Counted from the first letter of the stretch, positions 21,841 through 32,743 are shown. The stretch is 64,000 nucleotides of DNA from Uloborus plumipes (GCA_038373865.1 JAXGGA010001114.1:62001-126000); one strand, 5' to 3'. The notes: a model not told the origin generated them from the sequence alone. Program-made: numbers and translations.

Positions 21841-23058
21841 CACTGAAGTGACAAAAGTCATGGGATACCTCTTAATATCGTGTCGGCCCTCCTTTTGCCC
21901 GGCGAAGTGCAACAACTCGACGTGGCATGGACTCAACAAGTCGTTGGAAGTCTTCTGCAGGAATATTGTCCCATGCTGTCTCGATAGACGTCCATAATTG
22001 TGAAAGCGTTGATGGGGCAGGATTTTGGGCACGAACAGACCTCTCGATGGTGTCCCATAAATGCTCAATGGGATTCATGTCGGGCGATCTAGGTGGCCAA
22101 ATCATTCGTTGGAATTGTCCAGAATTTTCTTCAAACCAATTGCGAACAGTTGTGGCCCGGTGACATGGCGCATTGTCATCCATAAAAATCCCATCGTTGT
22201 TTGGGTACATGAAGTCCATGAATGGCTGCAAGTGATCTCCAAGTAGCTGCACATAAGCATTTCCAGTCAATGTTCGGTCCAGTCGCACTAGAGGACCAAG
22301 TCCATGCCATGAAAAAACAGCCCACATCATTACGGAGCCACCACCAGCTTGAACAGTGCCTTGCTGACAGTTTGGGTCCATGGCTTCGTGGGGTCTGCGC
22401 CACACTCGAACCCTACCATCGGCTCTTACCAGCTGAAATCGTGACTCATCGGACCAGGCCACGGTTTTCCATTCATCTAGGGACCAACCGATATGCTCAC
22501 GTGCCCACGAGAGTCGCTGCAAGCGATGTCGTTCTGTCAGTAAAGGCACTCGAGTCGGTCTTCTGCTGGAATAGCCCAAGAAATCCAAATTTCTCCGCAC
22601 AGTTCTAGCAGACACGTCCATTGTACGTCCCACATTGATTTCTACGGTGATTTGACGCAGTGTTGCTTGTCTGTTAGAATTTACGACTCTTTGCAGACGT
22701 CGCCGGTCTCGATCTTTAAGTGCAGGCGGTCGACCACTGCGCTGTCCATGGTGGGATGTTATGCCTGAAATTTCATACTCTCGGCACACTCTTGACACAG
22801 TGGATCTGGGAATGTTGAATTCTCTAACGATTTCCGAAATGGCATGACCCATGCGTCTAGCTCCAACTAACATTCCGCGTTCAAAGTCTGTTAATTCACG
22901 TCGTGCGGTCATCATCACGTTAAAACCTCTTCACATGAATAACTTGAACAGAAATGAAAGCTCTGTAAAAGCACTGCGCATTTATACCTGTTCTATGCGA
23001 TGCTACTGCCATCTGAAAATTTGCATATTGCTATCCCATGACTTTTGTCACTTCAGTG
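21841..23058 (-). mobile_element. Apparently complete Tc1-type transposon, 1,218 bp
   Basis: TA duplications flank the element (21839-21840 and 23059-23060). The ends are CACTGAAGTGACAAAAGTCA and its exact inverse, continuing TGGGATA, so the TIRs are about 27 bp and perfect. One uninterrupted transposase gene fills the interior on the minus strand. Intact ends and an intact gene make this the youngest-looking autonomous element in the window. It lies about 0.8 kb after the frequenin stop codon. Confidence 0.95.
21872..22918 (-). CDS. Tc1/mariner-family transposase, intact, 348 aa
   Basis: The cut-and-paste enzyme of the surrounding element. Residues about 10-60 form a helix-turn-helix (RELTDFERGMLVGARRMGHA, then RSTVSRVCREYE). 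Residues 70-120 form a second DNA-binding helix set. The basic GRPP motif sits between them. Catalytic motifs are present in order: first Asp in VAWSDESRF, second Asp in GIFMDDNAPCHRA, and Glu in SPDMNPIEHLWD. The spacing from the second to the third fits the DD34E type of Tc1. The length of 348 codons is normal for a full Tc1 enzyme. The start is the first of three Met codons, and MMMTARREL is typical for this group. No stop or frameshift was seen, so it could be active. Nothing here shows that it is expressed. Confidence 0.95.
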   Translation of the reverse strand: MMMTARRELTDFERGMLVGARRMGHAISEIVREFNIPRSTVSRVCREYEISGITSHHGQRSGRPPALKDRDRRRLQRVVNSNRQATLRQITVEINVGRTMDVSARTVRRNLDFLGYSSRRPTRVPLLTERHRLQRLSWAREHIGWSLDEWKTVAWSDESRFQLVRADGRVRVWRRPHEAMDPNCQQGTVQAGGGSVMMWAVFSWHGLGPLVRLDRTLTGNAYVQLLGDHLQPFMDFMYPNNDGIFMDDNAPCHRATTVRNWFEENSGQFQRMIWPPRSPDMNPIEHLWDTIERSVRAQNPAPSTLSQLWTSIETAWDNIPAEDFQRLVESMPRRVVALRRAKGGPTRY

Positions 23059-23060
23059 TA

Positions 23061-24540
23061 ATAGAGAACCGTCCTTACTTGCTGTACGCAGAAAGTTTGT
23101 TGGCATTTATAAAAGGATGTAGGTCTGGCTCTCATGGGCTTTTGGACTATTCTTCTAACGCTGTTATTTAGTTTTTAAAGACCTCTATTTTCTGGTGTAA
23201 ACTTTTTTCACATTACTCTTTTTCTGTTATATTTTAATGTCATATGTTTGTTAGATATGTATTGTAAGTTTCATGGAATATGCTATGCCTTCTACATGGT
23301 GCAGCTAGACAAAAATGTCCAGCTAGTTTCATTGTTCTGTAGCAATAGAGCATTTTTGCTTAGAAATAAGTGGTTAAGAGTCTTGCATTTTCTCGGCATA
23401 ATTTACCTCCTAGAAAACCTTGTTCAGATTTAAATACACTCAACATTTCCATCCAAATAAGATCTTTCTATTAATGGGAGCTGACTCAACAAGATTAAGT
23501 ATTAAAATACAATATATTTACTTAAAGTGAAGACAAAATATGTTCAAAACTGACAGATACGGAATAATTTCACACATAGGTGTAATAATCTATCAGATAA
23601 TTATAGTTTCTTTACACCTGAACCTCTAAAATATTAAATAACAATTGTAACAGAAAAAAATGCTCAAACGTAATATTTGTTTCAAAAAGAGCGTGAACAT
23701 AAATGAAAGTAAAAACAACAATGAAAAGTTCTTAAATCTTAGAATTACCCTTGTGCATTAGAGAACATACAACTGCATTCTGTGATTGTAAGCAGTACTG
23801 ATCAATGAAAATATGTCTGTAGTACCTACATGAAACATGCACCAGCATGTAAATTTAATGGATGATTAAATATTAGACATATTATCTGAAAATACTTTTC
23901 CGTCTTCTATGATCAAATCCAACTTAGCAGATCTTTTTCCTTAAACTAATGAAGAATTTTAGAATATTAGACTAGTGAAACAGTACATCTTTATGTTTAA
24001 ATTACCTTTTCTCTATACAATAATTGTTTCTGTGGCAACGGTTGACTTGCAGACGATTGTACTTTGTCTGTTCTGTAATAAAATGTGCAAGGGATGGCAG
24101 ATCCTCGAGAATATTAACGAGGATTGTTTGTTTTCAATATCTTCTACTTCATAAAACTCCTGGCAACAGGCTGTACAAATTCCGTGTTTCATGTGTTGCC
24201 CATTATGTTTTAAAGGTATGCAATTTATTATTTGCTTTCTCGTAATAAAACAGTGGCGCTTTCCATGTTTATATTCTTGCAGTGTTTTGAACTCATAAGT
24301 TAGAAATTGCGTTAAGAATGTGAAAGAAGAATGCATTGGATTGTAATGCATTTCGGTTGTTTACAACAGCAATCAAATATATTTGAATGTGATATTAATG
24401 CAAATGACTATTATTCGAAACACAATAAATGTAAGTATCGAGGTTTTTTGTAGAAACTGTGTAGGATTGCACATGAATTGTACTTTTTATTTTCACTAAT
24501 TGTTGATATTATGACTCGATTTGTACTATACTCGACTGCA
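23061..24540. other. Unannotated AT-rich DNA downstream of the Tc1 element
   Basis: Several unrelated short open frames occur, none with domain features. It could be further 3' UTR or intergenic DNA of the frequenin gene. Confidence 0.35.
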
Positions 24541-24560
24541 ACCTTTCTTGACAAAAACAT

Positions 24561-24696
24561 TGTGACGTCAGCGTGACGTTTGTGTGACGTTAGCCTATGA
24601 AAAACGAGCTAGATAAAACGTCACAGCCTACTTGGCGAATTAGAGGAGATCGCTAACTGCTTGTGAGCTCTTATTGGCTTCTCCCGTAGTGACGTT
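24561..24696. promoter_or_regulatory. Cluster of five CRE-like TGACGT motifs
   Basis: One full palindrome TGACGTCA (24563-24570) is followed by TGACGTT at 24574 and 24585, the inverse ACGTCA at 24618, and TGACGTT at 24690. An inverted CCAAT motif (ATTGG) lies near 24673. Five such sites within about 135 bp of AT-rich DNA is far above chance. CREB/ATF-type factors bind TGACGTCA and half-sites. This could be an enhancer or a promoter of an unseen transcript. The function is inferred only. Confidence 0.5.
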
Positions 24697-24699
24697 GAG

Positions 24700-27170
24700 T
24701 GTCAAGTTAAGTTGCATTCCAGTATAGTTGAAATCGAGGATTAACACAGAAACACAGACAAAACAAAAAAAAAAGAAAAAAACATCACTCTACGTTTGAT
24801 CACATTGATTATTTTCACCTATTGTCTCCAACATGTATAAAACAAAAATGTTTTATTTTCTTCAAGGATAGTATTTATTCTATGTTTTAATTTTTTTTTT
24901 TTTTGCTTTAAATGCTGAATGATCTATGTAAATCTTTATCCGTTTAAAATCATTGTTTGCTTTTTAAAATAACGCATGTTATTACCTCGGAGAAATTTGT
25001 AAAATGTTTAGAAGTTTTAAAGATATCATACAATTTAAGTTTGAATAGTTTTATCACATAACGTTGTATTTGTCTTCATTTACTTATATATTTTTTTTCG
25101 TATATTGAATTATACCAGAGAAGGTTTTTAACTAATTGGCTGCCACTTTGAGGAGAAAAGTACGGAGCAACCTTCCAGAAGCTATATTTTCAAAACAAAT
25201 ATTTTCAGTTAAAATGAAAGTGATGTTGACCAAGATTTAAAATAAGCTTTTTCTAACTTTATTAGGTCACATTATTTATTTATGTATAATTTTGTAATAT
25301 TTTTAGTTTTATGATATCATGCGATCTAATACATTTTTTTTTAGAAAATAATGAGAAAAAATTTGTTTTTTAATGAATTTATTTTTGTGCGGTTTTCAGT
25401 ATTTTACTAAACATGCACAATAACGGCAAAGGAACGGAACAAAGGCAAATGAAACGAACATGTTCTGCACTTTATAGTTTCAGAAAATTGCTTTGTTTTA
25501 CCAAATTTCTTTTTCTTTGAGATTTTGCCCTAAAATTATAAGCAACTTTGACTTTAGTTTTCAAATTCATTAATATCACAGCTTAATTACTACAATTAGT
25601 TAAAAAACTAAAGCCGTGAAAAAAAAAAAATATTTGTAAAAAATTGCGGGACTGTGTAAAAAGTGTAAATACAATATTATATTTAAATGGAAATAAATAT
25701 TTCACCTTAATTGATCTTTCCGCCATCGCAAATGTGGTTAGAAAAGTTAGGAATAATATTAAAATATTTTAGATAGAAAAAATTATTACTTACGTCCCGT
25801 AAATTAGGATACGAAAATCGCATGTAGTGGTTGCGAGTTTTCTTCCAGGAGAGAATTTTGTTGGAATATATTGCGTATTTTCATGGTTAAGAAATTGTTA
25901 ATCATAAAAACAAAATTTACAAAACATTTTGAAATAATGGAGTAATATTTCATCCAGTGAGAGAGCTAGAGTAAATGGAAACTCCGCCCTTTATGACAGA
26001 TTGTCCAATCACCTTTTTATTCCAGGACCTGACATCCCTGCTTTCTTCGTCTTGTTGGTTTCGACTTAGACCAGAGCCAGACTCTTCTGCTTGCCACGCC
26101 TTCCAAATACTAGTTGCTAGTTAAACTTTTTTTTCAAAAATTATAGGTTCGGTAGATCCCAAAAAATAGTGCTGAGCATGACTTACTTTTTTAATTAAAT
26201 TATGTAGAACGTTTATGAGTGAAAAATTATGATGTAATTCCTGAACACATGTTTAAATTTCTATACTCATAATCTCAAGCATTGTTATTTTGCGCATTTT
26301 TATAACGTATATTATTGTTTGTTTATAATTGTATTTAATACTTTCGTTGTAATTTTTTTAACACTAATGGTCATTTATATAGTTCACAGAACTGTCAGTT
26401 TGTGCTGAGAATTTGAAGTTTCAAAGCATTATCTTTTCCTTTCATATTTGTAGTGTAAAACCAATCTTGTTAAATGTTAAACTTCTTACTTTTTGTTTTA
26501 CATTTCCTTTGCTTCCTTTGCACATACAGCTATCATTATAATACATTAAATTACGTAAAATGCCTCGATCTCTAATTGTTTTTCTCGCATGCATTTTTCA
26601 AGACAAAAAAAATGTTCTTTGTTACATGCAATTAAAAGAAACTCCTAAGCATACTTTACTGCTTAATTAAAAACTTGTGTGCATACGTGAAGTACTAAAA
26701 TATTTAGTTTTACTTTCTTAAGGTTTTTAAAGGTACAAACAATATTTTCACAGAACAATAAATATTTTCCCTCTTTTTAATTAACTTGCATAAAGATTAT
26801 TTGGAGTATTGACAAGTGTTTGAGCTAACTGGCTCTGGTAATGTTTTCCCCCTAATGTAATATGTGCGTGTAGTATCTGACATGTTTTTTTGTCAATTTT
26901 CTCTCTGTGAAATATGTTGTGTTCTCCTCTTCATGTAAAAGCATTTCTTCCTTCATCGACTGTTATGCATTTTAATACATATACATATATATATGAAAAT
27001 AAAAACCGATTTCTTAAACTTTTGATTCACATTTATTACTTATACATACGCAAAATCTAAACAACACAGCGGTGTACTCTTTGACCTTTATACAACTCAA
27101 AGCATTTTTTTTGTCATTATCAAATGAGCCTTTAGAAATTCTTAATTTATTGCCCCTAAAGCGCTTATCC
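24700..27170. other. Unannotated AT-rich DNA with a GC-richer patch at 25980-26115
   Basis: Mostly AT-rich. The patch at 25980-26115 has a GC box-like CTCCGCCC, a CCAAT motif (TCCAATCA), and TTTTTATTCCAG that looks like a splice acceptor. No protein signature follows, so a non-coding exon or promoter is possible but unproven. Confidence 0.3.
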
Positions 27171-27480
27171 ACTCGATCCAACTTTTCCGCCGATTCCCTC
27201 CAATTCCGGGCGAGACCAATTTGCCTCAACTACTTTGGCCAATACTGACGTCATCATTTCTGTTGTCCGACCGTTTGTCCAATTCAGTCCAAGATTTTGT
27301 GTGCGGAGCGATAAAATTGAGCCGAATTGCTTTTCTAGCCAATAGGAAAGCTCTGCAGAACTTCGTCACAGATCGGCGGCATAAGGAGTGGCCAGCTTAC
27401 GGGATAATTTTTTTTTTCTAGCAGACGATAGCCTGCAGCCGTTCCATGTTGCACGGCAACCCTGCACAGCAACGATGACG
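27171..27480. promoter_or_regulatory. Promoter-like GC-richer stretch with CRE and CCAAT motifs
   Basis: Base composition shifts to near-even GC. It contains a perfect TGACGTCA (27246-27253), a CCAAT motif near 27229-27241 (GGCCAATAC), and another near 27340 (GCCAATAGG). No downstream coding exon was identified on either strand. A promoter or a fragment of an old element are both possible. Confidence 0.3.
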
Positions 27481-27654
27481 TATTACTTGGAAAACAATCT
27501 TGGAGTTGGTGGAAATTGAGGATTACTCCAAGTTGAAGTAGCTGCACGTTGGATCGTGTGATAAGTGCTTAAGTCAGAGCTAAGGCAGAATTGCATGAAA
27601 TATATCACCAGCTCGGCCATGTCATCTAGATACTTATAGTCCAAGAGCTAGCAA

Positions 27655-28590
27655 CGTCGAAAAAACAACCCTTTTAAGACGTCTGGCTCTTTAATATATC
27701 TTTGCATATGCTCTTCTGATCAGCATGCCGGGAGTCTGGCAGCCGAGAGTGATTGGGGCGGTAGCCCAATCAGTAAGGCGTCGGACTCGTGACCGGAGGG
27801 ACCCGGGTTCGATCTCAAAGATCCACCATCTTGATTAATGGTGGCTGGGGGAAGTTAAAAATGTCGTGGTCACTAAGTCCCCCAAGGGGAACGATACCTC
27901 AGGGGGTGCTGGGCCAAGTGTTTGCTCGACCCTTGGTTCTGGCTCAAAAAAAAAAAAAAAAAAAAAAAGCGCGCTCTTCAGAGTCGTATCCCGGTTAAAC
28001 CACGAGTTGTAGGTACGGGTGACCCTGGAGTGTGCGAAATGTGTGAAGCCGAGAGTGATTGCGTTTTCTACTGCTCATCACACTTGTACTGAAAGAAACA
28101 GTGGAAACAGTCATTTTTGGGCAATTTCGCGTCAAATCAATCAGAAAAAAAAAGGTTTTGACCTCGCCATTTCCGATTTTTACAAAAATTGGTGTAAAGG
28201 AAGCATATGACAAGAAAAGTAATATTTTGCCACGTTTTAGATTTCTGCTTCAAAAATTGCACGAAATACATAGCTGTTATTAAACGAAAAAAACAAAACA
28301 AAAGTTTTTACTTGCAACTTTTTATTATTTACAGTAGAATAAAAATTGAAAAATTATTTTAAAGACAAGAAATAAAGCTTTCTAATGATATATTACATGA
28401 CATACTTGAGACAGCTCTAAGTTTCTAATTGCTCCAAAACTGTTAAACAATCGCTATTTTTACCAACAAAAATGTGATACGCAGTAAAAAACGCAACCAC
28501 CTTCAGCTGCCAGACACCCCGCATGCTGCTTAGAAGATTATAAAGAAAGATATATTAAAGAGCCAGAAGCCTCTTAAAATTGTCATTAAA
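27655..28590. repeat. Inverted repeat pair flanking a SINE
   Basis: The left arm (about 27675-27745) reads GTCTGGCTCTTTAATATATC and ends GTCTGGCAGCC. The right arm (about 28500-28572) is its imperfect inverse, with CTGCCAGACACC and GATATATTAAAGAGCCAGAAG. The SINE and its 15-bp duplications lie between them. This suggests an old inverted-repeat element into which the SINE inserted. Confidence 0.55.
27756..27968 (+). mobile_element. tRNA-derived SINE with poly(A) tail
   Basis: The head GGGGCGGTAGCCCAATCAGT is tRNA-like, with an A box-like segment (27762-27778) and a B box GGTTCGATCTC (27806-27816). A body of about 130 bp and an A-run (27945-27968) follow. A second, inverted copy lies at 41487-41693. 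A 15-bp exact repeat AGCCGAGAGTGATTG occurs just before the head (27741-27755) and again at 28047-28061. Confidence 0.85.
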
Positions 28591-28688
28591 AAACTTTGCT
28601 CAGTATAAAGCAATGAGTAACCGCTCCCAAGCAGGGGCCAAGGCAGGAACATGCAATACACAGCCAACTCGGCTATTTCGATCCATGG

Positions 28689-28860
28689 ACTGCAGTTTCG
28701 AGCTTATTATACTCTCATCAGCATGGAATACGAAACTAGCCGAGTTGGAGGCAAAAATCCTCTTCTTAGACTATTAGAAGCGTCGCTTCTATAAGATAAT
28801 TTCTGCCTCCAGCTCGGTTACTGTCTAAGCCAGACTTCTCATGAGGATGAAACTGCAGTA
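28689..28860. repeat. 172-bp palindrome (hairpin-forming)
   Basis: The left arm starts ACTGCAGTTTC and the right arm ends GAAACTGCAGT. Inner blocks are also inverted (CTCATCAGCATG with CATGAGGATGA, and CCGAGTTGGAGGCA with TGCCTCCAGCTCGG). The centre is TAGAAGCGTCGCTTCTA at about 28775-28791. Non-coding. Confidence 0.75.
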
Positions 28861-29156
28861 TCTGGATGACATACTGCAGGTAACTGCAAATTGACGGTGT
28901 ACTTAGTTGCTAAAAATTGTTTTTATGTATATGTTTTCTTCGTCCAAAAATAAATATATACACATAAGCTCATGAATCCTACTTGCCTACTTGCAGTGCA
29001 GTTTGAAATCAGTTTCTTTAAAAAGTATGATAATTCAGCTAAAAATTTTAGGAATTCAATGCTCATGAAAACATTAAAAAATTGGTGTCTTAACATTGTA
29101 TAAGAAACTTTTTTTCTCTCAATGTGGAAAAAGAACTCAGTTTTTTTATAGAAGTA

Positions 29157-29714
29157 CAGTGAACTCTCTTTTATGCGCCGGCCCAAGGGACCAACAGAAA
29201 AAGGCACATAAGTGAGAGAGACGTATAAGTGAACAAGCCTATTTAAAGAACTAAAACGCAACGTAGGTTCTAATGAGAGAATGAATAAGAATGTTTCTGT
29301 AGACAAGGGATATATTACTACGGTTTGGCAATTACTGTAACGTAACTACAATGATAAAGAGAAAACACAAATTGTAGCATACCTAATTACAAACTGTTCC
29401 CTTTAAAATGATCCATAATAGGTAATTGTCTCTCTCCAAACTCTAGTTCATGCGGAATAAAGGCCTTCCGTGAGCAATAAAGGCGGAAGATTCAAGAGGA
29501 AAGTGTAGAAAATGCTTACTTTTTAAAGAAAAAAAATATAGTTTTTACATTTTACGAAAAATTCGGCGCATAAATGAAATATATATCTTTAGAGCAAATC
29601 ATAAACGAATAATACTATCATTATTTTTCTATGGAATATGCTGGGACCATTTAAAATCGTCGTATAAGTGAAAAAGGCGCATAAAAGAGGCGGTGTATAA
29701 GTGAGAGTTCACTG
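29157..29714. mobile_element. 558-bp pogo/Tigger-like MITE
   Basis: The ends CAGTGAACTCTCTTTTATGC and its inverse (CAGTGAACTCTCACTTATAC) are flanked by TA on both sides. The motif GCACATAAGTGA / GTATAAGTGA recurs inside both ends. No transposase gene. Confidence 0.85.
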
Positions 29715-29865
29715 TAATAGCATGAATTGAAGCAGGTTGATCTTTATATACGTAGTAAATACTTGATTAATAAAAGAAAGAGGTACTGCGAAAAATCCGG
29801 AAATTTTTTTAATGGTACTATTGTATAAATGTTCTTTCAAACAGCACACATTTTTGATCGCGTAT

Positions 29866-30579
29866 CTATATATCTATGTTAATACATATTGCAAGTACAT
29901 TATCTACATATCGTTGGGCCGTCATAGTGCCCCGAATACGAACTAGAGGTGATACGGAATTGTATGCAATAGCGCCCCAAACCATTATGCCACGTTGTCG
30001 CGCTGTGGGGCGTTCCACAGTTACTGCCGGATTCGATCTTTCTCCACGTAGACGCCACACACGTATGCGATGACTATCGCTGGACAAACAGAAGCGGGAT
30101 TCATCTGAGAACACTACGGTTTGCCATTCTGCCATCCACGTCGCTCTGCTCCGGCACCATTCCAAACGTTGGAGTCTGTGCTGTGAGGTCAATGGCAGTC
30201 TTCTTAGCGGGTGCCGTGATTGCAGGCCACGTGCAACCAGTCGACGGGAAATGGTTCTGGTCGACACAGGAACATCCAGGGTACCTTGCACGTGCTGCAG
30301 AATCGACGTACAAGTGACTTGCGGGTCCGCCACAGCTTGTCGGTGAACCCGTCGATCCAAGCGGTCTGACGTCACTCTGGCTGCACCTGCACCCCTCAAT
30401 GTGGCTACATTTCCTCTTTCCAACCATCTCCGACACAGCCGATGCACAGTGCTTGCATCCATGTGGGTATCAGCTGCAATTTGACGTATGGACCAACCTC
30501 CCCTTCTTAGTCCGATCACCATACCCTTTGTAAAGTCGTCTATATGCTGGAAGTGTCTTCGTTGAGGACGGCGTGGCAT
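29866..30579 (-). pseudogene. Truncated Tc1-like transposase
   Basis: It begins MPRRPQRRHFQHIDDFTKGM and has a helix-turn-helix (GGWSIRQIAADTHMDASTVH) at about residues 30-55, then a second DNA-binding region. The first catalytic Asp is in TVVFSDESRF. The reading holds through RGIMVWGAIAYNSVSPLVRI and GTMTAQRYVDNVL. It then runs into unrelated DNA at about 29893 and ends 10 residues later. The second Asp motif (QDNARPH in relatives) and the third Glu motif are missing. The gene is truncated rather than mutated: its remaining 225 residues are open, so the loss may be recent. Confidence 0.85.
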
Positions 30580-30822
30580 TTCCTCCTATCACACGTATCC
30601 TTCGAGACAAAAACCAAATTTCTCCGATAATTAGTCTGGCAGAAAAACCAACATGAACATAGCCCACTTTTCAACTTAATTCTCTTATATCTAACTTCAC
30701 GTGCGTCGGAGAGCTGCGCATTTCATATCATTTGCATAACTCAGTGACGTGCGTCTACGGTAAAATTTGCATGAATTTCTGACCACTCCTTCTTGGTGTT
30801 GCATTTTCAATGTCGAGCAGTG
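29890..30822 (-). mobile_element. 5' half of a Tc1-like transposon
   Basis: One end is complete: read inverted from 30822 it starts CACTGCTCGACATTGAAAAT and continues GCAACACCAAGAAGG, next to TA at 30823-30824. The other end is missing, with the break at about 29890 next to a TATCTATG repeat. CAACACCAAGAA also occurs in the ends of the 36016-37450 element, so the two are related. Confidence 0.75.
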
Positions 30823-30824
30823 TA

Positions 30825-31031
30825 AATGAAGTTCAAAGACAGTGGAGAAGGGAGTATGATACAGAACCACCTTCAAGATTAACAATTACACGCATACGAG
30901 ACAAATTCGAAGTTCATGGAACAGTGTGTGATGTGCATAAAGGTCATTCAGGTAGGCCTCGAACAGCTACAAGTGATGAGTCATCAACGGCAGTCTTGGA
31001 ACTGTTTCAACGCTCTCCGAACAAATCTTGA
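30825..31031 (+). pseudogene. DUF4817-type transposase N-terminal fragment
   Basis: Reads NEVQRQWRREYDTEPPSRLT, then ITRIRDKFEVHGTVCDVHKG and HSGRPRTATSDESS. This matches, from memory, the DUF4817 helix-turn-helix that opens a large class of mariner-like arthropod transposases (VQR.W..E....PP.R.TI.RIR.KFE..GTV.D..K.RSGRPR). The first five residues of the open frame come from the end of the Tc1-like element that inserted here. The rest of the gene is absent after residue about 73. Confidence 0.75.
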
Positions 31032-31039
31032 ACAGTATT

Positions 31040-31956
31040 AACATTTGTTATTTATGTTTCATTTACATTGGACTTTCAGCTTTCTATTTTCCTGAAATTT
31101 AACTTTGTAGAACGGTAAATAAATTTTCTATGGAAGTTCAGTATTTAAAGAAGGTTCTTGCATTCATTCTTTTTTTCATATTGAATACTTTTTAAAGTTA
31201 TTAATGAATACTATGCATTATTAGTTTATATAATCAATCCGTATTAACCATCAATAGTTACATTTAATAATAATAAAAACTTATATAATAAAATTTTCAG
31301 GAAACTGGGATTTCTTAAAATATTCTTCTTTCGCATACAAATTTTTCTTACTGTAGTACCATTACTTAAGGAGAAGTTGCATCGGTTACTAAAAAAGTTT
31401 ATGGTTTGCCACTCTCCTAAAGATTTTTGAGTAGTACTGTAGTTTTTTTTTTTCTTGGTGTACTACACTGTGGTTCCAGAAGGATCACTGCACAGTATTC
31501 TATTAATAAATACCTATAGCGCAAGTAATTACTTATTTTGGTGGGAAGATACGATAAACATTAGACATTTAGAACTAATTTACTATTTACAGAGTTTAAT
31601 GCTTGCACGGATTTAACTTATCAAAAAGAAAAAAAATAATAATTAAAAAAATAAAAAAAAAATAAATTTTTTTGCGATCAATAATTATTACCAGGTACGG
31701 ACTCTGAGAATAAATACATAATACTTTTGAACAAAATATTCCTTGCAATAATAAAAGTAATTTTGAGTAAAATTCAACTTATATTTTCAGAGTTTTTACA
31801 CTTCTATCATACAAAAAGAACGATACCGAGCAACGACGAGATATTGCATAATTTACGTAATGGTTGCTTAACTCCAGAAGGTATGCTTTCCAACCGAGGC
31901 CACTGATTGTGCATGCGAGTGAGTGGCAACAGCTCGCTCATTCACGCACTAATATA
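31040..31956. other. Unannotated AT-rich DNA
   Basis: Nothing was recognised beyond short A/T runs. Confidence 0.4.
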
Positions 31957-32743
31957 CAGGGTGGTTATAAATTAACGTGGGGTGATTGGAGCCCTCTAGC
32001 GCGTGAAGTACTGAGGGGGAAATTTCCAAATTTCATGGGCACACATATTAGACCATGGGATTTCGATTTCTGAAATTAAAAAAAAAAAAAAAAAGTTTAA
32101 AAATGACCACCAGGGGAAATTTTGGCGCTGCAAAAGTGTATTTCTCTGATTGTCGAAGAATTAAATGCTACTGACAAAATATGCATCCATTGTATTTGCA
32201 AAAAAGGCCTTTTTATCACAAATGTAATTTAATATAATCAACATTGTGAAGTTGCAAGAAGTGGATACGATGCACAACATCTTCTACCGTAGCTCATAAC
32301 ACATCCGAATTGATTTCTCTGACTTTTAAAGTTACAATTTCTTTTAAAATTTGCTATATCAGAAACATGTCTTTGATACACATCATTTTCAGCTAACTTT
32401 ATAACCAAAAATCACATGGATTGAGATCGGGCGACCTTGGGGACCATACCGGAAATTCTACGGCGATCATATTAAACCTCCATTTCCAAATAACAATCAT
32501 TTTTTATTTGTGAAATTGCATTGTACAGCATTTTTTCAAATTTAATTCGCGATATTCAGAGTAATACACTGTTACAGAGCCAAATTTTCCCCTGGTGGCA
32601 ATTTTTCAAACTATTTTTTTTTTATTTCAGAAATCAAAATCCCATGGTCTAATATGTGCGCACATGAAATTTGACAACATTTCGCCCAGTACTTCGTGCG
32701 CTAGAGAACTCCAAACACCTCACGTTAATTTATAACCACCCTG
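31957..32743. mobile_element. 787-bp deletion derivative of a DUF4817-type mariner-like element
   Basis: Flanked by TA on both sides. The ends CAGGGTGGTTATAAATTAAC are inverted and the arms match over about 170 bp (31957-32130 and 32570-32743). The minus strand near 32400-32460 reads VWSPRSPDLNPCDFWL, the third catalytic-Asp region (PPRSPDLNP.DF.LWG) of this transposase class. Most of the gene has been deleted. Confidence 0.8.

Noticed and set aside
22222..22608. 128-aa + strand open frame
   Set aside because: It is a shadow of the Tc1 transposase on the opposite strand.
27756..27830. A functional tRNA gene
   Set aside because: The A and B boxes are tRNA-like, but the sequence continues into a SINE body with a poly(A) tail and does not fold as an intact tRNA by eye.
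27789..27998. 69-aa open frame ending in poly-Lys
   Set aside because: It translates the SINE and its poly(A) tail.
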